NCBI GenBank assembly: GCA_021820825.1
Contig: JAKADD010000198.1
Coordinates: 1 to 5,507, forward strand
Length of the DNA stretch: 5,507 bases
From: Bacillota bacterium
GTDB taxonomy: Bacteria > Bacillota > Bacilli > Alicyclobacillales > SLC66
Direction of reading: 5' to 3'
Shown here: one piece after another, positions 1 to 5,490 of the stretch
Layout: the number at the start of each line of letters is the position of its first letter
Position numbering within the stretch: position 1 is the first letter of the stretch
The notes under the pieces: generated by a model
The model's input: only the letters and a program-made list of their open reading frames with translations
The model's database searches: none
What the model was told of the DNA's origin: nothing
Translations under genes and position numbers: made by a program

Positions 1-504
1 GGATCTGCCGTGGTGGCCAGTCTGGAGGGAACAAGACCGGTGCTGGCCGAGGTGCAGGCGTTGGTCACTCCGACCGCATACGGCACGCCGCGCCGTATGG
101 CGTCGGGACTCGACTACAACCGGGTGTCGCTGCTCATGGCGGTGCTGGAAAAACGTCTTGGGTTATATCTGCAGAGTCAGGACGCATATGTCAATGTAGC
201 GGGTGGAATGCGCATGGAAGAACCGGCGATCGACCTTGGTATAGCGCTCTGTATCGTTTCCAGTTTCAAGGAAACGGCAATCGCCCCAGGCGTCGTTCTG
301 ATGGGGGAAGTTGGGTTGACGGGCGAAGTGCGCGCGGTAACGCGTCTTGACCAGCGCGTTCAGGAAGCGGAGAAGTTGGGTTTTTCCCGTGTCATAGCTC
401 CTGCTTTGAATGTGGGGCGCTTGACCTTGCCGGCGACTTCCAGCATAGAGGTGATCGGTGTGAGTTCTGTTCAGGAGGCCTTGCGAATTGCGCTGGGAGG
501 CTGA
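1..504 (+). CDS. radA: DNA repair protein RadA (Sms), C-terminal part, 5' end outside the window
   Basis: RadA is a RecA-like ATPase that helps process recombination intermediates during DNA repair and transformation. The frame is open from base 1, so the gene starts upstream; 167 codons are seen of a protein that is usually about 450 residues. The zinc finger, Walker A and KNRFG motif would all lie upstream of the window. What is visible is the end of the ATPase core (EGTRPVLAEVQALV, near residues 9-22) followed by the Lon-protease-like C-terminal domain: DYNRVSLLMAVLEKR (about 38-52), QDAYVNVAGG, EEPAIDLGIAL, and GEVGLTGEVR with the EAEKLGF segment after it. The protein ends in the usual ALGG tail, so the 3' end is complete. 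In Bacillus radA is followed by disA, but here pssA follows 77 bases later. Identification is firm from the motif order; nothing looks degenerate. Confidence 0.96.
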   Translation, partial: GSAVVASLEGTRPVLAEVQALVTPTAYGTPRRMASGLDYNRVSLLMAVLEKRLGLYLQSQDAYVNVAGGMRMEEPAIDLGIALCIVSSFKETAIAPGVVLMGEVGLTGEVRAVTRLDQRVQEAEKLGFSRVIAPALNVGRLTLPATSSIEVIGVSSVQEALRIALGG

Positions 505-509
505 AGCGG

Positions 510-545
510 ATGCAGGATCTCGCCCTGTTTGAACGCAACCTGTGA
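510..545 (+). CDS. Possible 11-residue leader peptide or remnant of a lost disA start
   Basis: A short frame (MQDLALFERNL, stop TGA at 543-545) lies between radA and pssA. Its ATG is preceded by GGGAGG at 495-500, inside the last radA codons, with 9 bases of spacing, so it could be translated. It sits exactly where disA begins in Bacillus. It could therefore be what is left of the disA N-terminus, a coupling peptide between radA and pssA, or chance. I cannot show similarity to DisA from eleven residues, and no further DisA-like residues follow in any frame before pssA. Low confidence that it is a functional gene. Confidence 0.2.
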   Translation: MQDLALFERNL

Positions 546-567
546 GAGTATCCTGTCCTACATACTT

Positions 568-576
568 GGAGGAGGG
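568..576 (+). promoter_or_regulatory. Ribosome binding site of pssA
   Basis: GGAGGAGGG lies 5 bases before the ATG at 582. It is a strong Shine-Dalgarno sequence and fixes the pssA start, since no competing start of similar quality lies near it. Confidence 0.8.
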
Positions 577-581
577 TTCCA

Positions 582-1295
582 ATGCGCACTTCACTTGCTA
601 ATGCGTTAACCATTTTGAACCTGATATTGGGCATGTTGGCTGTTATGTTGGCCATTCAAGGTGATTTTCAGATCGCAGCGCTGTTTGTGATTGCCGGGAT
701 GGTGTGTGATGGTCTGGATGGCTGGCTGGCGAGGGCTCTGCACATACAAAGCGACTTTGGAAAAGAATTGGACTCTCTGGCTGATATTGTTGCGTTTGGC
801 GTCGCGCCTGCAGTGATCATGTATGTCGCCGTACTCAAGAACGCGGGGATTGCGGGCGTGGTGATCGCGGTGCTGTTTCCAGTCGCGGGAGCGCTCAGAC
901 TGGCTCGTTTCAATGTGCAGCCAGGGCGGACAAACTACTTTGTGGGGTTGCCGATCACCGCGGCAGGCGGCATTTTGGCCACGTTTGCGTTGTACCACGG
1001 ACTCATTCCCACGCTCTGGCTGCCTGTGTTGACTGTTGCATTGAGTTACCTGATGGTCAGCAAAACCAGGTATCCCAACTTTAAAAAATTGGGGCTTCCA
1101 CGCAAAGCGTATATTGCCATACCTGTACTGGCGGCGGTTGCAGCAGCAGTCATGATCACACATCGCGATGTGATGGCTCGTGTGATATTCCTGATTTTGG
1201 CGGTGTATGGAGGGTACGGGATATGGTATGATGTCCGATCGTTCTGGCGCAAGAAACTACGCAAGGGAGAAAGTGACCGTTATCGCTCCACGTAG
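582..1295 (+). CDS. pssA: CDP-diacylglycerol--serine O-phosphatidyltransferase (phosphatidylserine synthase)
   Basis: This integral membrane enzyme joins CDP-diacylglycerol and L-serine to give phosphatidylserine and CMP, the first step towards phosphatidylethanolamine. The 237-residue protein carries the complete CDP-alcohol phosphotransferase signature D-x2-D-G-x2-A-R-x8-G-x3-D-x3-D: D43, D46, G47, A50, R51, G60, D64 and D68, the acidic residues being the metal ligands and catalytic base. ELDSLADIVAFGVAPA right after it, ALRLARFNV (104-112) and FVGLPITAAGG (120-130) are typical of phosphatidylserine synthase rather than phosphatidylglycerophosphate synthase. Hydrophobic stretches near 8-25, 30-48, 70-105, 122-160, 175-192 and 199-215 suggest six to eight membrane helices, with a basic cytosolic tail (FWRKKLRKGE). 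It is longer than the roughly 177-residue B. subtilis enzyme, with extra C-terminal helices. The N-terminus reads ANALTILNL where many homologues have PN before the threonine. A gene for phosphatidylserine decarboxylase is not in the window. Confidence 0.93.
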   Translation: MRTSLANALTILNLILGMLAVMLAIQGDFQIAALFVIAGMVCDGLDGWLARALHIQSDFGKELDSLADIVAFGVAPAVIMYVAVLKNAGIAGVVIAVLFPVAGALRLARFNVQPGRTNYFVGLPITAAGGILATFALYHGLIPTLWLPVLTVALSYLMVSKTRYPNFKKLGLPRKAYIAIPVLAAVAAAVMITHRDVMARVIFLILAVYGGYGIWYDVRSFWRKKLRKGESDRYRST

Positions 1296-1333
1296 TGGAT
1301 CCGTGGTATCCAGAAATACTTAATGTTTCGTAA

Positions 1334-1362
1334 TTGACCCGTTGCTGCACCCATGTTAGTCT
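1334..1362 (+). promoter_or_regulatory. Candidate sigma-A promoter upstream of the yacL-ispD-ispF-gltX genes (extended -10)
   Basis: TTGACC (1334-1339, five of six matches to the -35 consensus) is separated by 17 bases from TAGTCT (1357-1362, four of six matches to the -10). A TG at 1354-1355, one base before the -10, makes an extended -10. Transcription would start near 1369, leaving about 50 bases of leader before the ATG at 1422. It sits in the only sizeable gap between genes upstream of gltX, which is where an operon promoter would be expected. Inference from sequence only. Confidence 0.5.
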
Positions 1363-1396
1363 TAAGATGTCTACGTTTAAAAACTTCAGTTTTGAC

Positions 1397-1402
1397 TATA
1401 CT
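1397..1402 (+). promoter_or_regulatory. Candidate second -10 box close to the YacL-family gene
   Basis: TATACT matches five of six positions of the -10 consensus. The best -35 partner at a normal distance is poor (GTTTAA at 1375-1380, 16 bases upstream). A start near 1409 would leave only a leader of about 13 bases that just includes the ribosome binding site, so this is the weaker of the two candidates. Confidence 0.25.
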
Positions 1403-1409
1403 GGGATAC

Positions 1410-1418
1410 AGGAGGTGA
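1410..1418 (+). promoter_or_regulatory. Ribosome binding site of the YacL-family gene
   Basis: AGGAGGTGA is a full match to the 3' end of 16S rRNA, with GGAGG ending 6 bases before the ATG at 1422. It is the strongest ribosome binding site in the window and fixes the start. Confidence 0.85.
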
Positions 1419-1421
1419 CAA

Positions 1422-2516
1422 ATGTTGGTGCGGAAATTGATTCAGCTATTTTTCCTCATTATCGGTCTGGCTCTCGGTGGAACCTACGGGGAGCGTGCGT
1501 TTGCACTTATTCATGTTCATATTTTCTCCTGGGAGTCCGTGGCGGCTGCCATTTTGGGAGGTGTCATCGCCCTTTTTCTCGGTACATTTGTCGTGGAGCC
1601 GCTTGTGAACTGGTTTCACTGGCTGGAAGACAGGCTCATCCATACGCCGCTCGTCGATCTTCTTTCGGGCGTCGTCGGGCTGGTCATTGGTCTTCTCATT
1701 GCGTTTGTGGTGACGCCCGCCATCGGGGAGATTCCGGTAGTTGGTATATTTATCCAGTTCTTTGTGTCGATACTGCTGGGCTACCTGGGGTTCCGTATCT
1801 TCTTTTCACGCCGCGAGGAGATTTTCTCCCTGTTGCCAACGCTGCTGGCCAAGTCCTCCCGCGATCGGGACAAGGCGTCGCGGGCGGCTCCACCCGCCCC
1901 GCGCGCAGGCGAGGCCAAGCTCCTTGACACCAGTGTGATCATTGACGGCCGAATCGCCGACATCGTTCAGACCGGGTTTCTCGACGGCGTCCTGATCATT
2001 CCCTCGTTTGTGCTGGAGGAACTTCAACACATCGCCGACAGCTCCGATGTGCTCAAAAGAAACCGTGGACGGCGCGGTCTGGACATTTTAAACCGCGTTC
2101 AGAAGGAACTCAAGGTTAAGGTTCAGGTGCTTGAAATCGACTTCGAGGAGTTGTCCGAGGTCGACAGCAAACTGGTCAAACTGGCCAAGCAATTAAATGG
2201 CAAGGTGGTCACGAATGATTTCAACCTGAACAAGGTCTGTGAATTGCAGGGCGTAGACGTTCTTAATATCAACGATCTTGCAAACGCTGTGAAACCGGTT
2301 GTTTTGCCTGGCGAGGAAATTATGGTGCAGGTGATCAAGGATGGCAAAGAGTACGGTCAGGGTATCGGCTATCTGGATGACGGCACCATGATCGTTATTG
2401 AGGGCGGTCGGGAGTTTATTGGGCATCGACTGGATGTGCTGGTCACCAGTGTGTTGCAGACATCGGCAGGCCGCATGATCTTCGCCAAGCCTAAGATGCT
2501 GGAGAAGGCCTTATAA
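1422..2516 (+). CDS. yacL: Membrane-anchored PIN/TRAM domain protein, YacL family (putative RNase)
   Basis: The 364-residue protein has the full YacL layout and nearly the length of B. subtilis YacL (366). Four membrane helices come first, at about residues 6-22, 39-58, 80-97 and 107-128. A charged linker rich in Ala and Pro (about 144-165) leads into a PIN nuclease domain (166-285), followed by a TRAM domain (about 291-355, with [24 protein letters not shown]). PIN acidic residues that would bind metal are visible: D169 in [12 protein letters not shown]175, E199 and E200 in [13 protein letters not shown]248 in SEVDSKL, and D266 in VVTNDFNL. The catalytic set looks intact, so it could be an active metal-dependent ribonuclease held at the membrane with an RNA-binding TRAM module. 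The substrate is not known from sequence. No antitoxin-like gene adjoins it, so it is not a VapBC pair. It precedes ispD by 17 bases, suggesting co-transcription. Confidence 0.93.
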   Translation: MLVRKLIQLFFLIIGLALGGTYGERAFALIHVHIFSWESVAAAILGGVIALFLGTFVVEPLVNWFHWLEDRLIHTPLVDLLSGVVGLVIGLLIAFVVTPAIGEIPVVGIFIQFFVSILLGYLGFRIFFSRREEIFSLLPTLLAKSSRDRDKASRAAPPAPRAGEAKLLDTSVIIDGRIADIVQTGFLDGVLIIPSFVLEELQHIADSSDVLKRNRGRRGLDILNRVQKELKVKVQVLEIDFEELSEVDSKLVKLAKQLNGKVVTNDFNLNKVCELQGVDVLNINDLANAVKPVVLPGEEIMVQVIKDGKEYGQGIGYLDDGTMIVIEGGREFIGHRLDVLVTSVLQTSAGRMIFAKPKMLEKAL

Positions 2517-2533
2517 TTACAGGTGCTGTCGCA

Positions 2534-3259
2534 ATGGATATGAGAGGGCCGGGAATGGTGCACTGCGAGGAGAGTTTGACGGGGCAGGTTGACGTACTTG
2601 TCATGGCGGCTGGAACAGGCAGCCGAATGGGCGCCGCAGAGCGGAAACAATGGCTGACACTCTGTGGACGCCCTGTCTTTGTATACGTTTTGAAACGTCT
2701 GCAGAGCTTCGGCGTCACATCCTGCATCCTCGTGGTTCACCCGGAGGATGTAAAACGCTCCCGCGAACAACTGTCTCTGCACGGGGTGATGAACTGTGTT
2801 GTGATTGCCGGCGGCCCGGATCGGCAGGCCTCTGTCCTGCGCGGGCTCTCCGCGTGCACTTTGCCGTTGGTGGCGGTTCATGACGCGGCGCGGCCATTTC
2901 TCGCTTGCGCCGACTTTATGGCTGTTCTGGATGCGGGGAACAGATATGGCGCAGCCACACTCGGCCATCCCGTGCGAGACACTTTAAAGCGCATCGACGA
3001 GAGTGGGAATGTCAGCGCCAATGTTGACCGCAGCGATGTCTGGGCCGTGCAGACGCCCCAGGTTTTTGAGCGCAAATTATTGATCGCTGCGCACCAAGAC
3101 GCGGTGCGGGAGGGCCTGTCTGTTACGGATGACGCCGCTCTTCTGGAACGCATGGATATTCCCGTGCACATCGTCCAGGGATCAAAATGGAACATCAAGC
3201 TGACTGACCCGGATGATCTCGAATTTATGCGTCAATGGGAGGCGATTCATTGCGAGTAG
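2534..3259 (+). CDS. ispD: 2-C-methyl-D-erythritol 4-phosphate cytidylyltransferase
   Basis: IspD transfers CMP from CTP to 2-C-methyl-D-erythritol 4-phosphate, the third step of the MEP (non-mevalonate) isoprenoid pathway in the cytosol. The 241-residue frame shows the CTP-binding loop MAAGTGSRMGAAERKQW (24-40, with the conserved Arg31 and Lys38), GGPDRQASVLRGL (93-105), the family signature VHDAARPF (115-122), VRDTLKR (147-153), VQTPQ (172-176), VTDDAALLE (197-205) and the C-terminal KWNIKLTDPDDL (218-229). The start is not certain. ATG 2534 has AGGTG (2521-2525) eight bases upstream. ATG 2555 would give 234 residues, nearer the family's usual length, with a weaker purine-rich GAGAGGG before it. 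All conserved residues lie after either start. It overlaps ispF by 10 bases, which implies translational coupling. Confidence 0.95.
   Translation: MDMRGPGMVHCEESLTGQVDVLVMAAGTGSRMGAAERKQWLTLCGRPVFVYVLKRLQSFGVTSCILVVHPEDVKRSREQLSLHGVMNCVVIAGGPDRQASVLRGLSACTLPLVAVHDAARPFLACADFMAVLDAGNRYGAATLGHPVRDTLKRIDESGNVSANVDRSDVWAVQTPQVFERKLLIAAHQDAVREGLSVTDDAALLERMDIPVHIVQGSKWNIKLTDPDDLEFMRQWEAIHCE
3237..3242 (+). promoter_or_regulatory. Ribosome binding site that decides the ispF start
   Basis: GGGAGG, inside the end of ispD, lies 7 bases before TTG 3250. The upstream ATG at 3235 has no Shine-Dalgarno sequence and would itself overlap this site. The site therefore points to TTG as the ispF initiation codon. 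Confidence 0.7.
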
Positions 3260-3729
3260 GAATGGGCTTTGACGTACATCGGTTTGTTTCCGGAAGACCG
3301 CTCATTCTGGGGGGTATTGAGATTGACCGGGAGCGGGGGCTGGCTGGGCATTCCGACGCCGATGTGCTGATCCATGCGCTGATGGACGCGCTTTTGGGGG
3401 CGGCTGCGCTGGGCGACATCGGCGATCATTTTCCGGACACCGATCCGGTGTATCAGGGAATTTCCAGCGTCGAACTGCTGCGTATTGTCCGCCGGCTGCT
3501 TGTGGATCGAGGGTATCGCGTGATCAACGTCGATATCATGGTGCTGGCTGAAAAGCCTAAACTTGCTCCGTTCAAGAGCGACATGATACACTTGTTAGCG
3601 CATGAATTGCAGGTAGCCGAAACGGACGTGAGCATCAAGGCGACAACGATGGAAAAAATGGGCTTTATAGGAAGAGAAGAGGGTATTGCGGTGCAGGCTG
3701 TGGCGCTGATCGACAGCTGCGATGAATGA
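3250..3729 (+). CDS. ispF: 2-C-methyl-D-erythritol 2,4-cyclodiphosphate synthase
   Basis: IspF closes 4-diphosphocytidyl-2-C-methyl-D-erythritol 2-phosphate into the cyclodiphosphate, releasing CMP. It follows IspD and IspE in the MEP pathway and acts as a homotrimer. From the TTG start the protein is 159 residues, the family's usual size (B. subtilis 158). The metal ligands D8 and H10 (GFDVHRF) and H42 (VLIHALMD) are present, as are HSDADV (34-39), GDIGDHFPDTDP (55-66), and the CDP-binding segment KATTMEKMGFIGREEGIA (130-147). An ATG five codons upstream (3235) is open in the same frame, but it lacks a ribosome binding site and gives a longer head than in relatives, so TTG 3250 is preferred. 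The first ten bases overlap the end of ispD, and the stop lies 10 bases before the preferred gltX start. ispE is not in the window. Confidence 0.95.
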   Translation: MRVGMGFDVHRFVSGRPLILGGIEIDRERGLAGHSDADVLIHALMDALLGAAALGDIGDHFPDTDPVYQGISSVELLRIVRRLLVDRGYRVINVDIMVLAEKPKLAPFKSDMIHLLAHELQVAETDVSIKATTMEKMGFIGREEGIAVQAVALIDSCDE

Positions 3730-3736
3730 GGGTGAG
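3728..3736 (+). promoter_or_regulatory. Ribosome binding site that decides the gltX start
   Basis: GAGGGTGAG spans the ispF stop codon and lies just upstream of GTG 3740, with 5 bases between AGGGTG and the start. The alternative ATG 3722 has only a poor purine stretch before it, so the GTG is the better initiation codon. Confidence 0.55.
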
Positions 3737-3739
3737 AGT

Positions 3740-5212
3740 GTGAGTGTACGTCTGCGTTATGCGCCGAGCCCCACGGGGCACCTGCACATCGGCGGAGCGC
3801 GCACGGCTTTATTCAATTACTTGTTTGCCAAACACCACGGCGGCGCATTTATTTTGCGGATAGAAGATACAGACACAGAGCGCAACGTAGACAGCGCTGC
3901 GCAAGAATTCGCGGCCAACCTGCGCTGGCTTGGCATCGAATGGGATGAAGGGGCGTTTGTTGGCGGCGACTTTGGGCCGTATGTTTCGACAGAGCGTCTG
4001 GCCATCTATGCGCGTCATGTCGAGGAACTGCGCGCGAAAGGCATGCTATACGAATGCTATTGTTCGGAAGACGAACTGGCCGCAGAACGGGAGAATCAGC
4101 TCGCCGGCGGAGAGCCGGTCCGCTATTCTGGACGCTGCCGTCACCTTACGAACGAAGAACGCCGGGCTTATCTCCGCGAGGGGCGCAAACCCGCCCTGCG
4201 ATTCCGGGTAGGAGACGACGAATCAGTGGAGTTTACTGATTTGATCCGTGGTGATATGATATTTGAACCACAAGGTATTGGCGGCGACTTTGTCATTGTA
4301 AAGTCGAACGGCGTACCCGTATACAATTTTGCCGTCGTGATCGATGATCATTTGATGAACATCACACATGTAGTGCGTGGTGAGGAGCATATTTCCAACA
4401 CTCCGCGGCAACTGTTGCTGTTTAAGGCGTTCGGCTGGACGGCTCCGGTGTTTGGACACGTACCGCTGATTCTTGGGGCAGACGGAAAAAAATTGAGTAA
4501 ACGCGATGAATCGATTATGCAGTTTATCGATCAGTATCGCGAGTATGGGTATCTGCCGGAAGCGATCTTCAACTTTCTCGCCCTGCTCGGCTGGACTCCT
4601 GGCGGGGAACGCGAGATCTTTACCCGGGACGAGTTGATCGCGAGTTTTGGAATGGACAGAGTCAGCAGGAGCGGCGCTTTTTTCGATGCGACAAAACTGG
4701 CCTGGATGAACGGTCATTATCTGAAGAACCGGTCGGCCGCAGAGCTGCTTCCGCTTGCGCGGCGATTTTTAGAACCTGCAGTCGCAGATTGGCCCACGCC
4801 GGCCGATGATGTCTGGATGACCGAGTTCATTGCTCTCTACAAGGATCAGGTCAGTTGTTTATCTGAACTTCCGACCGTCGGGAACGTGCTTGTGAACGAT
4901 GCGGCGCCCCTTGAAGCGGACGCCGCAGAGACGCTGCAAAACGAGCAGGCGGTTGCAGTATTGGGCGTCTTTCTCGAACGTGCGCGCTCTTGGATGGATT
5001 GGACAGGCGATGGCATGAAGGCGTTGTTGAAAGATGTCCAGGCCGCCACTGGGAAAAAAGGCAAAGAGCTCTTTTTTCCTGTTCGCGCGGCGATCACGGG
5101 TCGCCTGCATGGTCCAGATTTGAACCGTTCGCTTGCTTTGCTCGGACAAAACCGCGTGCTTGATCGTCTGGAAAGAGTTCTAACGGCAACGGAGAAACGG
5201 CCAACGAAGTAA
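3740..5212 (+). CDS. gltX: Glutamyl-tRNA synthetase (class I)
   Basis: GltX charges tRNA-Glu (in many Firmicutes also tRNA-Gln, later corrected by GatCAB) with glutamate, using ATP. From GTG 3740 it is 490 residues, close to B. subtilis GltX (483). The N-terminus RLRYAPSPTGHLHIGGARTALFN holds the HIGH motif, then come FILRIEDTDTERN, VRGEEHISNTPRQ, and KLSKRD (about 251-256), the KMSKS equivalent. Near the C-terminus TGKKGKELFFPVRAAITG and LHGPDL mark the anticodon-binding half of a GluRS. CYC at 106-108 and CRH at 133-135 form a C-x-C-x24-C-x-H set like the zinc site of E. coli GluRS. ATG 3722 is an alternative start adding six residues and overlapping ispF. Whether the enzyme is discriminating or also charges tRNA-Gln cannot be settled here. 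A Cys T-box follows at once. Confidence 0.97.
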   Translation: MSVRLRYAPSPTGHLHIGGARTALFNYLFAKHHGGAFILRIEDTDTERNVDSAAQEFAANLRWLGIEWDEGAFVGGDFGPYVSTERLAIYARHVEELRAKGMLYECYCSEDELAAERENQLAGGEPVRYSGRCRHLTNEERRAYLREGRKPALRFRVGDDESVEFTDLIRGDMIFEPQGIGGDFVIVKSNGVPVYNFAVVIDDHLMNITHVVRGEEHISNTPRQLLLFKAFGWTAPVFGHVPLILGADGKKLSKRDESIMQFIDQYREYGYLPEAIFNFLALLGWTPGGEREIFTRDELIASFGMDRVSRSGAFFDATKLAWMNGHYLKNRSAAELLPLARRFLEPAVADWPTPADDVWMTEFIALYKDQVSCLSELPTVGNVLVNDAAPLEADAAETLQNEQAVAVLGVFLERARSWMDWTGDGMKALLKDVQAATGKKGKELFFPVRAAITGRLHGPDLNRSLALLGQNRVLDRLERVLTATEKRPTK

Positions 5213-5461
5213 CGTTCCACGCTGGCGCCAAACAGATTTCACACATACACATCGATCGTCTGGAAGAGTACACTGAAACGACACCTGCAGAGAGCCCCTT
5301 CACCCGCTGCGGCGGGAGCTGCGAGAAGGGGTAGATGAGCGGTGGTGGAATGCGCCAGACGCGAGCGAGGAGAACGGGATACATTCCCCAGTAAATCTCG
5401 ACGGGTTCGCACGTTACTGCGAATGATGAGTGCGCGCTGCCTCGCTGCGGCGCGCAGAATC

Positions 5462-5490
5462 AGAGTGGAACCACGGTTAAAACCGTCTCT
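5462..5490 (+). promoter_or_regulatory. T-box motif and antiterminator helix
   Basis: AGAGTGGAACCACGG differs from the T-box consensus AGGGTGGNACCGCG at two positions. AGAG (5462-5465) pairs with CTCT (5487-5490), and ACGGT (5473-5477) with ACCGT (5482-5486), around the seven-base bulge TGGAACC (5466-5472). In this family TGGN pairs with the free tRNA end NCCA. Here N is A, which matches a U discriminator base as in tRNA-Cys and agrees with the UGC specifier. Confidence 0.92.

Noticed and set aside
529..566. Promoter for pssA (TTGAAC at 529-534 with TATCCT or CATACT downstream)
   Set aside because: The spacing is wrong for both candidate -10 boxes (14 and 26 bases). pssA can equally be read from the radA transcript.
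606..1163. 185-codon open frame on the - strand inside pssA
   Set aside because: Antisense to an intact pssA; its composition (rich in His, Arg, Gln and Asn) is that of a shadow frame and no domain is recognisable.
1296..1312. Hairpin TGGAT/ATCCA directly after the pssA stop as a terminator
   Set aside because: Only five pairs with a seven-base loop and no T-run after it; too weak to call a terminator.
1334..1927. 197-codon + strand frame overlapping the start of the YacL-family gene
   Set aside because: It begins at a TTG that overlaps the candidate -35 box, runs out of frame through the YacL coding region, and its Cys/Arg-rich sequence has no motif.
2369..2968. 199-codon open frame on the - strand across the yacL/ispD boundary
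   Set aside because: It lies antisense to two clearly recognised genes, shows no family motif and no ribosome site I could identify. It is a shadow of the + strand coding sequence.
4223..4717. 164-codon open frame on the - strand inside gltX
   Set aside because: Antisense to a fully motif-supported GltX, with no recognisable protein family.
5223..5230. Eight-base palindrome TGGCGCCA after gltX as an operator or terminator
   Set aside because: Too short, with no loop and no T-run; such sites are expected by chance in sequence of this composition.
5215..5249. Promoter just upstream of the T-box (TTCCAC with TTCACA or CATACA)
   Set aside because: Neither box matches the consensus well at acceptable spacing, so I could not support a promoter separate from read-through of gltX.
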